Shown: piece after piece, positions 25,386 through 34,264 of the stretch
How positions within the stretch are numbered: the stretch's first letter is position 1
Layout of the letters: each line of letters begins with the position of its first letter
From: a virus
Length of the DNA: 64,000 bases
Strand: one strand, 5' to 3'
Virus record (IMG/VR): IMGVR_UViG_3300024999_000034
Coordinates: 116,839-180,838 of that record
Program-made: the position numbers and the translations under genes
The notes under the pieces: model-generated
What the model was told of the DNA's origin: nothing
What the model saw: the letters and a program-made list of their open reading frames with translations, nothing else
The model's database searches: none

Positions 25386-25598
25386 ATGAAAACAATACTA
25401 TTTTCTATTGGAACTTTATCATTATTTATATTTTCTTATTTAGCAGGAATGGTAATGATGGCAGATAAGAAAGTTAATCTTTCAGATTTGTCAAAAACTT
25501 ATGTAGTGTTTAAAGGGAATGGTAGGTTGTTTGTAATACTTTATGGTATATCTTTGATGTCTACTGTTTTAGTTTGTTATTCATTTATGAAACTTTAA
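25386..25598 (+). CDS. Small membrane protein
   Basis: 70 residues with two transmembrane segments (about 4-24 and 48-66). AAAGGAG precedes ATG 25386. Confidence 0.65.
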   Translation: MKTILFSIGTLSLFIFSYLAGMVMMADKKVNLSDLSKTYVVFKGNGRLFVILYGISLMSTVLVCYSFMKL

Positions 25599-25612
25599 GG
25601 AGGATAAATACA

Positions 25613-25777
25613 ATGGAAATAAATACAAATGAGATGTCTGAAAAAGAATTTTCTAATTTAATAAAACAATTGTTATCTAAAAGATATCCAGAAGCAAATA
25701 GAATTAATATTGATATATGGAGTTATAGTAAATCCCTTGATAGTATTAAAATTGTGCCAACGTATGAATTTAAGTAG
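25613..25777 (+). CDS. Small hypothetical protein
   Basis: 54 residues from ATG 25613 behind AAGGAGG. Helix followed by strands. No family recognised. Confidence 0.65.
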   Translation: MEINTNEMSEKEFSNLIKQLLSKRYPEANRINIDIWSYSKSLDSIKIVPTYEFK

Positions 25778-25825
25778 TTCCCTTAAGTTATTGTACTTAT
25801 AGGACAGAGAGAAGGAGAAAAAATA

Positions 25826-26185
25826 ATGTTTAAGAAATTTAACTACAATCTAAATCATAGTTTAGTAGGAACAATATGGGGAATATCACTATCCATAATG
25901 TTGGCTTGTTTATTTGAGTTATCTATAAATTTAGAAAGTATTATACCTAAAAGTGAATTGGTTGTAGTTTTATTAAGTGTCGCAATAATATCTAATTTTA
26001 GCATAGCGACTTATATATTATTCAAAAGTGATATTGTACCAGTCAATGTTACTTATGTGTGCCCTACTGCTAGGAAATATTTGAGTGAGCAAGAGATAAA
26101 GGAATATGAGAAAGTGGTAGAAGATGAAATTATAAATGATATAGAATTTGGCGAAGAATTGGTAAAAGCGTATAAAGAAATTTAA
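25826..26185 (+). CDS. Membrane protein
   Basis: 119 residues with two transmembrane segments (about 14-33 and 47-66) and an acidic cytoplasmic tail. AGAAGGAG precedes ATG 25826. Confidence 0.7.
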   Translation: MFKKFNYNLNHSLVGTIWGISLSIMLACLFELSINLESIIPKSELVVVLLSVAIISNFSIATYILFKSDIVPVNVTYVCPTARKYLSEQEIKEYEKVVEDEIINDIEFGEELVKAYKEI

Positions 26186-26209
26186 TACAAGAAAAGAGGT
26201 ATGTAAATA

Positions 26210-26605
26210 ATGTTTAAAATGAAATCAATTCAATATAAGTTTCAACCAAAGTTTACTCCAACAAAGGAAATATATAATAAATGTATTATAGCAGAGCCTT
26301 TTAAGTGGGATAATGGTCATGGTATTTCATTTATTATTGAAGTTGAAATTCCATTGGAAGGAAAAGTTATTGGTTCAAGATTTAAAACAATGGAAAGATA
26401 TGATTATTTTGATAGAGATGTTAGAGGCAGTAATTATGAATTATCTTTATTATTTCAACCTTTATTTAATGGTGAGATAAGAGGTAAGTATGCTGAGAAT
26501 GTGGTTTGGATGATATTTGATAAATTGTGTAAGAATGAGAAGTGGTTAGAGGAACACTTTAGCGAGTATGTGGAGTTTTTAGAAGAATATGAATTATGGA
26601 AATGA
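26210..26605 (+). CDS. Hypothetical protein
   Basis: 131 residues behind AAGAGG, mostly beta in the first half with a Trp/Glu-rich helical C-terminus. No family recognised. Confidence 0.7.
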   Translation: MFKMKSIQYKFQPKFTPTKEIYNKCIIAEPFKWDNGHGISFIIEVEIPLEGKVIGSRFKTMERYDYFDRDVRGSNYELSLLFQPLFNGEIRGKYAENVVWMIFDKLCKNEKWLEEHFSEYVEFLEEYELWK

Positions 26606-26621
26606 AAAGGAGTTGATATAA

Positions 26622-26969
26622 ATGCCAAGACCATATTTAGTAGGTTGGAAATATGCTTTTGAAGCTTATTTCAGGACATTTAAGAGAACAAAAGCAAGTA
26701 GAAGTATGTGGATTAAGTTAGTTAAAAAAGGTTATTATTGGTTAACTACAGAAGAAAGAGTAGAAGCGAATAAGAAATGTTTTGGAGCGATTTCTGAACT
26801 AGGTAAAAATATGTTTCCTAATGGCATATCCAAAGATGACTATCGATACTCTTATAATTGTGATGAAGATGATAATGATATAACCGAAGAAGAAAGAGAA
26901 ATATTACTTCAATATCGCAAAGATAAAAAAGAAGGTAAAGTAGAGACAGTACCATTAAGAGATATTTAA
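26622..26969 (+). CDS. Hypothetical protein
   Basis: 115 residues behind AAAGGAG. Basic, aromatic-rich N-terminus and acidic C-terminus (DEDDND). Function unknown. Confidence 0.7.
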   Translation: MPRPYLVGWKYAFEAYFRTFKRTKASRSMWIKLVKKGYYWLTTEERVEANKKCFGAISELGKNMFPNGISKDDYRYSYNCDEDDNDITEEEREILLQYRKDKKEGKVETVPLRDI

Positions 26970-26995
26970 GAAAAATATGAGAAAGGAAATAAATA

Positions 26996-27268
26996 ATGTT
27001 CAAAAAGAAATTAAACCTTGACAAATACCTATTTCTAGTAACTATATGTATTTTAATTAATCTCTTAGAATCATGGTATTTTGGTTTGAATTGGCAAGCA
27101 GTTACAATTGCAGAGAAAATATGTGATTGGATTACAACAATTCCTTTTATAATAATTTCATTTTGGTTTTTCTTTAGTAATGATTACATAGAATTTATTA
27201 AGGGATATTTTATTGTGGTAATTATGTTGTTAGTGTATGGTTTGGCGTATGGGGTAATATTTATGTAG
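26996..27268 (+). CDS. Small membrane protein
   Basis: 90 residues with three hydrophobic segments (about 12-28, 45-62 and 68-88) and a KKKLN start. GAAAGGAA precedes ATG 26996. Confidence 0.7.
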   Translation: MFKKKLNLDKYLFLVTICILINLLESWYFGLNWQAVTIAEKICDWITTIPFIIISFWFFFSNDYIEFIKGYFIVVIMLLVYGLAYGVIFM

Positions 27269-27315
27269 TCCAATGAGTTGTGGGTTTTATCCTAAGTTAA
27301 AAAGGAGGAAGAAAA

Positions 27316-28641
27316 ATGTATGCATGGAATCCAGTTTATAATTTTGTCTTAGAAATTAAAAAATTATATCAAGATAAATTTGGAGACATTGATTATAGTA
27401 TTCACTCCATTAAAGACAAAAATAATATGACAAAAGAATTCACTTGTTTAGAGAAATGGGTTGGTGATTTACATGTTCAAAAGTATATAGATTTAATTGA
27501 ACCACTTCAAATAAATCAATTAGGAACTATGTTACTTATTCGTTATGGTAGATATAGTGATGTATTTGGTGGAGAAAATGAAATAACTAATGATAATTTC
27601 TGGGATATTCATAATGGATTTTATAAAGAATGTCGAAGTGTAGTTATTGATGTAAAAACAGAAGAAATAGTTTTAAGTCCTTTCAAGAAATTTAGAAATT
27701 TAAATGAATGTGAAGAAAATAATATCGAAATAATCACAGAAGAGATTAAGAATGCTAAGTCACTTGAAATAACTAATAAACTAGATGGATCAATGCAAAG
27801 TGCTAGATTTTATCATGATAATATTATTATGTCTGGAAGTCAGGCAATTGATATAAATAACTCTTGGAGACTTAGAGATGGTCAAGGAATGCTGATGTCT
27901 CAGGCAAACTATGTTAATATGCTTAAAGAGAATCAAGGTTATACGTTTATATTTGAGTATATTACGCTAAAAGATGCACATGTAGTGAATTATAAACAAG
28001 AGGACGAGGGTTTATATTTACTTGGAATGAGAAATGTTTATACTGGCGAACAGTTATCATATGCACAAGTAAAGACTTATGCGGATATGTACAATGTAAA
28101 GATGACACATATATTTGATAAAACATTTGATGAAGTATTGAATGATGTTGATAAGTATAAATCTCATGAGATGGAGGGATATGTTATCAATATTGATGGT
28201 CATTTAGTGAAAATTAAATGCGATGATTATGTTCAGATCCATAAGATTTTATCTAATATTTCTTCAATTAATTTAATTATTAAGCACATTGCAGACAATA
28301 CATTTGATGATTTGATTAGCAAAGTCCCTGAAAGTTATCATTGGAGAGTTATGAAAGTTGCTAATTTAGTATTTAATTATATTAAAAATGCAGAAGTCGA
28401 AGTTAATAATTGGTTTAAGATTGCTCCTAAAGAAAATAAGAAAGATTTTATGATTTATATTGAACAAAATGTTCCAAGAGAACTTCGTGGATATGTAAGA
28501 TGTAAATATCTGGGTAAAGAATTTAGTTATATTAAGAATGGCAATGAGCAGAGTCCTTCTTATAAGAAGTTGAAAGAAATGGGTATTGATGAGAATTATT
28601 CTGCTATTTTCAATAGCGAGGAGTTCGGATATGCTTCATGA
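27316..28641 (+). CDS. T4 Rnl1-like RNA ligase
   Basis: 441 residues, close to the Rnl1 family length. The adenylylation motif NKLDGS places the nucleophile at Lys155. It follows the CRSVVID region and FRNLNE, and precedes FIFEYI (motif III-like), EGYVINI (motif IV) and VKIKCDDY (motif V). These enzymes join 5'-phosphate and 3'-OH RNA ends and repair tRNAs cut by host anticodon nucleases. The operon that follows supplies the end-processing partners. AAGGAGGAAG precedes ATG 27316. Confidence 0.9.
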   Translation: MYAWNPVYNFVLEIKKLYQDKFGDIDYSIHSIKDKNNMTKEFTCLEKWVGDLHVQKYIDLIEPLQINQLGTMLLIRYGRYSDVFGGENEITNDNFWDIHNGFYKECRSVVIDVKTEEIVLSPFKKFRNLNECEENNIEIITEEIKNAKSLEITNKLDGSMQSARFYHDNIIMSGSQAIDINNSWRLRDGQGMLMSQANYVNMLKENQGYTFIFEYITLKDAHVVNYKQEDEGLYLLGMRNVYTGEQLSYAQVKTYADMYNVKMTHIFDKTFDEVLNDVDKYKSHEMEGYVINIDGHLVKIKCDDYVQIHKILSNISSINLIIKHIADNTFDDLISKVPESYHWRVMKVANLVFNYIKNAEVEVNNWFKIAPKENKKDFMIYIEQNVPRELRGYVRCKYLGKEFSYIKNGNEQSPSYKKLKEMGIDENYSAIFNSEEFGYAS

Positions 28642-29263
28642 ACTAATTAATAATCCTGAAGTATTAAATATCTATCAATATGGTAGTAGAGTATATGGTT
28701 GCTTTACAAATGAATCAGATTATGATTATGCAATTGTCGTTACGGACGATTATAAAGACTTTGTTGACAATATTGAGTTAGAAAATTATCATTTTAACTT
28801 CTATAAATTATCTCAATGGCAAGATATGGTTAGTAGAAACTCAATAGAGACATTAGAGTGTTTATTTGTAGATAAAAAGTTTATCATCAAAGAGTCCCTA
28901 AAATTTAATTTAACAATAAATCAAGTTGAATTACGTAAATCAATATCTAAAGTATGTTCTAACTCCTATGATAAATGTAGAAAGAAACTAATTATTGAGA
29001 AAGATTTTGCCCCTTACGTTGCTAAGAAAAGTCTTTGGCATTGCATCAGAATTCTTTTATTTGGCATTCAATGTGCTAAGTTTGGAAAGATAACTAATTA
29101 CACAGAAGCAAATAAATTCTATAAAGATATTGTATTAAATGAAAGTAATGAATGGGAATATTATAAATTAAACTGGCATGTATTTTGTAATAGTCTTAGG
29201 ACTAAGTTTAGGAAGTATTCAGAGAAAGAGTGGATTGAATGGAAGGAGAAAAAAAGTAAATGA
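28631..29263 (+). CDS. Nucleotidyltransferase (minimal NTase fold)
   Basis: 210 residues from ATG 28631, within the end of the RNA ligase gene and behind GAGGAG. The NTase motif GSRVYG (from residue 18) and the catalytic pair D30 x D32 are clear; a third acidic residue lies further on. A helical C-terminal region follows. Family members add nucleotides to RNA ends or modify proteins. Overlapping genes on both sides tie it to the RNA-repair operon, where it could restore 3' ends before ligation. Confidence 0.82.
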   Translation: MLHELINNPEVLNIYQYGSRVYGCFTNESDYDYAIVVTDDYKDFVDNIELENYHFNFYKLSQWQDMVSRNSIETLECLFVDKKFIIKESLKFNLTINQVELRKSISKVCSNSYDKCRKKLIIEKDFAPYVAKKSLWHCIRILLFGIQCAKFGKITNYTEANKFYKDIVLNESNEWEYYKLNWHVFCNSLRTKFRKYSEKEWIEWKEKKSK

Positions 29264-29970
29264 TTAAGTATATTCATGGTTCAGAAGATTCTATAGATAT
29301 AGATGTGTTTTATGTATTTGATGAATTGCCGGACTTTAAGTTTTGTCAAGAGTTTTGTAGTGATAAGGAAGAAAACAGAAATATTATCACTATACAAAAT
29401 GGTGTGGTAGATAAATGTTTTAAGGGAACTTCTGACGAAGTTAATAATGGCCTCTATTATACCTATCATTTACACAAACAAGAGCATCCTTTATTGGTAG
29501 AGAGATTGTTAGAAAGAGATGTGCTACACAAAGATATAAGAGCTTTTAGAGGCATCTTCTCATATTTATCAAGAACAAAATATAGGCAGGAAATAAAACG
29601 TGGTCTAAAGAGCGATTGGACAACAAGAATCAAAATACTTGAACAAGTTGATTGGAGTGAAGTTAAGGATTTTGGAAAAATATTCAGTAAAAAAGACATA
29701 TTGAAAGTTTATGCTTTTCAATTAGGTCAATCTCTAGGTTTACATGAAGGGATTGAGTTATATACAAAGAGTACAATATCTGAACGGTATCCAGAGTTAA
29801 GAAAATATTTATACAGAGAAGACGTAGGAATAAATGATATATTGGTTTATTTGGATAAGTTTATAAGCAAAATAAAATCTTATAAAGTTATTGAGAATGG
29901 TATGATAGTTAATTTTTGTGATTTCGGTAAGATTGTAGATTTAAAAACTGAAAAATATTTGGAGGATTAA
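29260..29970 (+). CDS. Unknown protein in RNA-repair operon
   Basis: 236 residues, overlapping the nucleotidyltransferase stop by 4 bases. No confident motif. The N-terminal half contains DVFYVFDELPD and YHLHKQEHPLL, and related NTase-associated proteins occur in phage RNA-repair clusters. Its position between two repair enzymes is the only functional clue. Confidence 0.7.
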   Translation: MIKYIHGSEDSIDIDVFYVFDELPDFKFCQEFCSDKEENRNIITIQNGVVDKCFKGTSDEVNNGLYYTYHLHKQEHPLLVERLLERDVLHKDIRAFRGIFSYLSRTKYRQEIKRGLKSDWTTRIKILEQVDWSEVKDFGKIFSKKDILKVYAFQLGQSLGLHEGIELYTKSTISERYPELRKYLYREDVGINDILVYLDKFISKIKSYKVIENGMIVNFCDFGKIVDLKTEKYLED

Positions 29971-29971
29971 A

Positions 29972-30886
29972 ATGAGTAAACTAATCATGATGTGTGGCCT
30001 TGTGGCGAGTGGAAAATCTTTTGTGGCAAATCAGTTAGCATTAAAAGAAAATGCAGTGATTCATTCCTCTGATGAATTGAGAATTGAGTTATTCGGAGAT
30101 GTTAATGAAGTTGATAAAAATGGAGAGGTATTTCAAGAATTGCACAAAAGAATTAAAGATGATTTAAAGAAAGGTAAAAATGTTATATATGATGCAACTA
30201 ATTTAAATCACAAGAAGCGTAAGGGATTCTTGGAAGAGTTAAAGAAATTGGATGTACGAAAAGAATGTATCTTTGTAGCAACTCCATATGAAAAATGTCT
30301 TGAGCAAAATAGGAAAAGAGAAAGAAAAGTTCCAGAGTATGTAATAAAAAGAATGTATATGAGTGTAAATATTCCTCAGTATTATGAGGGATGGAATTCT
30401 ATTGAAATTGTATATAATGTAGATGGATATGATTTTGATACTAATTTATTATTCAATGGTGAGAATGGATTGAATAAAATAGATCAACACAACCCATATC
30501 ACACTTTAACCATTGGTAAACATTGTCTTAAATGTTTTCAGATATGTGAGCAATTACTAGATGACTTTGAATTGAATATGGCTGCAATGTATCATGATAT
30601 AGGTAAGAGATTCACTAAAACATTTAAGAATTCTAAGGGTGAAGATACTGAGATCGCACATTATTATCAACATCATTTAGTTTCAGCATATGATAGTTTG
30701 TTTATTTTCAATAAGCAAGGGTTTGAACCAGAAACGATTCTAAAGACTACTAATTACATACAGTGGCACATGATGCCATTCTTTCTTGATACAGATAAGT
30801 CCAAAAATAAATTTATTAATTTAGTTGGTCAAGAATTTTATGATAAATTACTAATTTTGCATGAAGCAGACAAATTGGCAAAATAA
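29972..30886 (+). CDS. Polynucleotide kinase fused to HD domain
   Basis: 304 residues. An N-terminal P-loop kinase has Walker A GLVASGKS at residues 9-16, then SSDELR and VIYDATNLN, as in T4 Pnk-type 5' kinases. The C-terminal half is an HD phosphohydrolase with NPYHTLTIGKH and YHDIGK (HD at 208-209) and later conserved His residues. Such fusions phosphorylate 5'-OH RNA ends and are expected to remove 2',3'-cyclic phosphates. With the ligase it forms a complete break-repair set. It starts 1 base after the preceding stop behind GGAGG. Confidence 0.87.
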   Translation: MSKLIMMCGLVASGKSFVANQLALKENAVIHSSDELRIELFGDVNEVDKNGEVFQELHKRIKDDLKKGKNVIYDATNLNHKKRKGFLEELKKLDVRKECIFVATPYEKCLEQNRKRERKVPEYVIKRMYMSVNIPQYYEGWNSIEIVYNVDGYDFDTNLLFNGENGLNKIDQHNPYHTLTIGKHCLKCFQICEQLLDDFELNMAAMYHDIGKRFTKTFKNSKGEDTEIAHYYQHHLVSAYDSLFIFNKQGFEPETILKTTNYIQWHMMPFFLDTDKSKNKFINLVGQEFYDKLLILHEADKLAK

Positions 30887-30980
30887 TCCAAACTTGTAAC
30901 CCTACTCCCACAACATTTTTAAAACCATAAATTCCCATAAAAATCAAATTTCATTGTATGAAGGTGAAGGTGGAAAATAA

Positions 30981-31079
30981 ATGAATAGAATATTTGATAA
31001 TTGGTTGACTTGGGCGGTAATTGGCTTTTCTATATATTGTATTCTTGAATTATTAATAGATAAAGGTGTTTTAAGATAA
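30981..31079 (+). CDS. Single-pass membrane peptide
   Basis: 32 residues with one transmembrane segment (about 8-25); AAGGTGGAAA precedes ATG 30981. Function unknown. Confidence 0.5.
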   Translation: MNRIFDNWLTWAVIGFSIYCILELLIDKGVLR

Positions 31080-31103
31080 ATATAAGAGGTGGTATTAATA
31101 ATT

Positions 31104-31325
31104 ATGAAAAGAGTAAATGTTACATATTTTAAACCAAGTGGGAAGTATTATACTCATGAAGAAATTGAGATTTCAAATGAACTTAGTGGTTATCATGCAC
31201 TTTTTGAAGAAATACCTAAACACCATAGAATTAAAAATATGTTTATGTTGGTTCAAGATGGTGATGATAACTTAGAGCCATATATTGTTCCGCATTTATT
31301 TAGACCCTTAGAGACTTGGGAATAA
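31104..31325 (+). CDS. Hypothetical protein
   Basis: 73 residues from ATG 31104 behind AAGAGGTGG. Beta-rich with His residues near the centre. No family recognised. Confidence 0.65.
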   Translation: MKRVNVTYFKPSGKYYTHEEIEISNELSGYHALFEEIPKHHRIKNMFMLVQDGDDNLEPYIVPHLFRPLETWE

Positions 31326-31379
31326 AGTGTCTAATATGAAAGAGTTATTTTCTGGGAAATTAGAAAGGAGGTAAATTTA

Positions 31380-31919
31380 ATGAAAGAATATTGGAATCGT
31401 CTTAAAATTAATGATATTAAATCTGTTTCATCAGGTGTTGGAGGTAGTTATTCATATATAGGTGGTGAAAACGAAGAGTATTTCGATGTAATAATGAAAG
31501 ATGAATCTAAGCATACTTTCCATTACATAACCAAAGATAAAACAAGATATGGCAGAATAGCAAGAAAAGAATTAAAACAAATTTTAAATGAACGAGACAA
31601 CGTTTCAGAAATGTATTATTTATATACTAGTGTATTTGCCAGAATTAATGGAGAGTCAATTAAAGTTGGATATGAAGTAGAAAATATCTTAGATGAATAT
31701 GAAAATTTCAGCTTATTAGAAATTGATAAATTAAGAAAAGAATTTAAAATTGGTGATAAGGGTTTTAGAAGTCTAGTGTATATACATGTATTTGAAATAA
31801 AAGATAATAAAATTATGCGTCCAATTGAACAAAGATGGTTGGATCAATTAAGTAGTATGGGGTATGATATTTCAAAAATAGAATATACACTTTATGAAAA
31901 AGATATTAATTATAATTGA
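31380..31919 (+). CDS. Hypothetical protein
   Basis: 179 residues behind AGAAAGGAGG. Gly/Ser/Tyr-rich N-terminus (SSGVGGSYSYIGG), then mixed alpha/beta. No recognised family. It precedes the Cys-rich cluster. Confidence 0.7.
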   Translation: MKEYWNRLKINDIKSVSSGVGGSYSYIGGENEEYFDVIMKDESKHTFHYITKDKTRYGRIARKELKQILNERDNVSEMYYLYTSVFARINGESIKVGYEVENILDEYENFSLLEIDKLRKEFKIGDKGFRSLVYIHVFEIKDNKIMRPIEQRWLDQLSSMGYDISKIEYTLYEKDINYN

Positions 31920-31945
31920 TTTCTGGTAAAGAAAGGATAATAAAT

Positions 31946-32176
31946 ATGAAAGATAACCCTAATTGTAAAATATGCAAATTAAAATGTTGTGGATGTCAAA
32001 GTTATGAAACTTGCTTAATGCGCAAAGGCGAAAATGGTCATAAAATAGAAGATTGTACATTCATGGCAAGTAAATATTATTTATTTGGTGATTATTTGAG
32101 TTATGAAAAAGGTTTGAATATGAGGTTGTGTAATTACGATGAAGTGTGTAAGAGTTTGGTGGACGCTTGGATGTAA
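31946..32176 (+). CDS. Cys-rich protein 1 of cluster
   Basis: 76 residues from ATG 31946. Cysteines begin as CKICKLKCCGC and continue through the chain (about ten in all), suggesting two metal sites. GAAAGGA precedes the start. Confidence 0.7.
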   Translation: MKDNPNCKICKLKCCGCQSYETCLMRKGENGHKIEDCTFMASKYYLFGDYLSYEKGLNMRLCNYDEVCKSLVDAWM

Positions 32177-32207
32177 ATTAACTTATAGAAAAGGAGTAAT
32201 TAAAAAC

Positions 32208-32342
32208 ATGATAAACTGTTTGTGTTTTACTTGTAAAGGATGTAATAATGAAGATTATCCTTGTGAAGATGATATAGAAGATCCATGTGGTAATTGTAGC
32301 AATGGTAGAACCATTTCATGTACTGGATATTCTGTAAAATAA
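32208..32342 (+). CDS. Cys-rich protein 2 of cluster
   Basis: 44 residues from ATG 32208 behind AAAGGAG with nine Cys residues (CLCFTCKGC, then CGNC). Too small for an enzyme; a zinc-binding adapter is likely. Confidence 0.65.
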   Translation: MINCLCFTCKGCNNEDYPCEDDIEDPCGNCSNGRTISCTGYSVK

Positions 32343-32389
32343 TAATAACTTCAAAGAACACTTCGATTGGATAAGGAGGAAATATTTAA

Positions 32390-32557
32390 ATGAAGTATAA
32401 AGAGTGTATTCAATGCAAATGTAATACATGTGAAGATGAATATTGTAAGAATGAATCATGTAATGAAGGTTGCAGAGATAATAAATTTAATCCAGTTTTA
32501 GGTGATTGTCATGGATATTGTACGTTAGATTCACTTATAAAGGAAGATATTCAATGA
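32390..32557 (+). CDS. Cys-rich protein 3 of cluster
   Basis: 55 residues behind AAGGAGG with ten Cys residues in CxC and CxxC steps. It overlaps the next gene by 4 bases. Confidence 0.65.
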   Translation: MKYKECIQCKCNTCEDEYCKNESCNEGCRDNKFNPVLGDCHGYCTLDSLIKEDIQ

Positions 32558-32805
32558 AGAAAACATATTGTGATGCATGTGAAAAAGAAGTAAAGCATAA
32601 TTATCCTTTTACTTGTTTAGTACATATCTTAGATGATGGCAAATATAGTGGTGGAGGATATGTAACCACTGATGAGGTTAATGGTAAGTGGTTGAATGTA
32701 TCAGGTAGAGAAGAATCAAAGGATTTATGTTTGGAATGCTATAATAAAATTTATAGTGTTGCTTGGAAAGAGTTTTTAAATATTAAGAATCTGAATAGTA
32801 AATAA
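32554..32805 (+). CDS. Zinc-binding protein 4 of cluster
   Basis: 83 residues from ATG 32554. CDAC near the N-terminus and CLEC near the C-terminus frame a beta-rich Gly segment, like a split zinc ribbon. Start overlaps the preceding stop. Confidence 0.7.
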   Translation: MKKTYCDACEKEVKHNYPFTCLVHILDDGKYSGGGYVTTDEVNGKWLNVSGREESKDLCLECYNKIYSVAWKEFLNIKNLNSK

Positions 32806-32842
32806 AAATGGGAGTAAAATTTAAAAGAAAAGAGGAAATAGA

Positions 32843-33043
32843 ATGAAAAATGTTACTATTAATAATTGTATTGATTGTTCTTCACATCAGGTATTACCAG
32901 ATCCAGACCCTCATGATTGGTTTTGTGACGATGATGTTAAAGTTATATGTTCTATAGGTAATAGAGAAATTACATGTGCGTGTAGACCATATAATATTAG
33001 AAAAGAATGTGATATTCCAAAATGGTGTTTTAAATTCAAATAA
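32843..33043 (+). CDS. Cys-rich protein 5 of cluster
   Basis: 66 residues behind AAGAGGAAA. Cys residues at CIDC, FC, IC, CAC and C-terminal CDIPKWC. Probable metal binding. Confidence 0.65.
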   Translation: MKNVTINNCIDCSSHQVLPDPDPHDWFCDDDVKVICSIGNREITCACRPYNIRKECDIPKWCFKFK

Positions 33044-33161
33044 TGAGGTATTTTTTGGGAATTAGTAAAATTAAAATCGTTGCTACAGTAGGCTTTCATG
33101 GTTTGGTACTTAGTATTAAACATGTCTTTTAACGTATTTGATATTAAGGAGAGAGATAATC

Positions 33162-33413
33162 ATGTTAATTAGTCTAAAAGAATTACTAGACGAGATTGAA
33201 AAACAAGAAGATGATTTGTCACAAGATATAGAACTAATTAGTTTTGAAAATTATCTTCACAAATGTTCATATTGCTATAAATGGGAGAATGGAGATTGTT
33301 TAGAGAAATCTTTGCCTAATAATTGTAGTTGGGATGGCATTATGTCCATTGCTAAAGAAGATAAAAAGAGAGATAGAGAACAAATAATTAAATATATGGA
33401 GGAAAATAAATGA
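33162..33413 (+). CDS. Cys-rich protein 6 of cluster
   Basis: 83 residues from ATG 33162 behind AAGGAGAG. A Leu/Glu helix comes first, then CSYCYKWENGDC and another Cys, then a basic helix. It overlaps the next gene. Confidence 0.65.
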   Translation: MLISLKELLDEIEKQEDDLSQDIELISFENYLHKCSYCYKWENGDCLEKSLPNNCSWDGIMSIAKEDKKRDREQIIKYMEENK

Positions 33414-33697
33414 GTTGTTACGCTTTTACATGTCAATGTTTCTATTGCTCAAGAGTACAATATGGTTGCAAAAGGGACACGCCTAATAAATGTGCTGAAC
33501 ATAATTGTGGCTTAGACATCATTTGCTCACAACCATTGCCAGATAATTATTATATTAATCAATGTAAAAGATTTGGAAAAGCTGAATATGATGTAGGAGC
33601 TTGTATTGATTGTAGTGTAGAAAACAAGAATTTGTTTTATGTTTGTAGAGATATTATGAGAAATTTGAAAGAAAAGAAAGTTAGAAAGGACAATTAA
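33410..33697 (+). CDS. Cys-rich protein 7 of cluster
   Basis: 95 residues overlapping the preceding stop, behind GGAGG. Eleven Cys residues (CQCFYCSR and others) with a basic C-terminus that may touch nucleic acid. Confidence 0.65.
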   Translation: MSCYAFTCQCFYCSRVQYGCKRDTPNKCAEHNCGLDIICSQPLPDNYYINQCKRFGKAEYDVGACIDCSVENKNLFYVCRDIMRNLKEKKVRKDN

Positions 33698-33699
33698 TC

Positions 33700-33963
33700 A
33701 TGAAACAAGTGTATCAATGTGATTTTTGCACAATATTACTTCCAAAAGAAGAAATGGAAATTCATGAAAAAATATGCGATTACAATGTTGTAAATAAAAC
33801 TTGTTTAACTTGTAAAAATGCCAGAATGAGGGATGGAAGATTACAATATTGTAGAATTGGTGTTCAAATGAATGTTCAACATGGAGTTATCATTAGAATT
33901 TATCCTATTATTGGTTGTGATAAGTGGGAATTTGGAGAACCTAATGATATGAGGAGTGTGTGA
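33700..33963 (+). CDS. Zinc-finger protein 8 of cluster
   Basis: 87 residues. The N-terminal YQCDFC...HEKIC arrangement is a C2H2/C2HC-like finger; a second Cys pair (CLTC) follows. It starts 2 bases after the preceding stop. Confidence 0.7.
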   Translation: MKQVYQCDFCTILLPKEEMEIHEKICDYNVVNKTCLTCKNARMRDGRLQYCRIGVQMNVQHGVIIRIYPIIGCDKWEFGEPNDMRSV

Positions 33964-34060
33964 TTTATCAATTATATGTTGCTGTGATGGCTTTTAAGGG
34001 TTTAGAGGAATAAATGACATAATGACATAATAATGTAATATTAATGTCACAGCAATGAAA

Positions 34061-34089
34061 TTGACTATATTAGTCGAATATTGTATCAT
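34061..34089 (+). promoter_or_regulatory. Promoter ahead of mazF, next to an inverted repeat
   Basis: TTGACT (34061-34066), a 17-base spacer and TATCAT (34084-34089). Just upstream, TTGCTGTGA (33979-33987) and TCACAGCAA (34047-34055) form a 9-bp inverted repeat, with nested TGACAT and ATGTCA elements. This could be an operator for the toxin gene. Confidence 0.5.
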
Positions 34090-34114
34090 GTTAATAGAAG
34101 GAGGTTTTGAAGAG

Positions 34115-34264
34115 ATGATTTGTAAGACAGAAATAAATTTTCTGCATGGAATGTATATGCCAAGCTTTGTTTGGATATGTTATAAAAAGAGAAATAAAAT
34201 TAAGAAAAGGAAGTGCTTTAAATTATGTTGCAACAACAATTTAATCGGGGAGAGATATGGTTAG
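34115..34264 (+). CDS. Small basic protein overlapping mazF
   Basis: 49 residues behind AAGGAGG, running out of frame into the mazF start. Basic and Cys-containing. It does not look like a MazE antitoxin but occupies the antitoxin position. It may be only an upstream frame controlling mazF translation. Confidence 0.4.
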   Translation: MICKTEINFLHGMYMPSFVWICYKKRNKIKKRKCFKLCCNNNLIGERYG

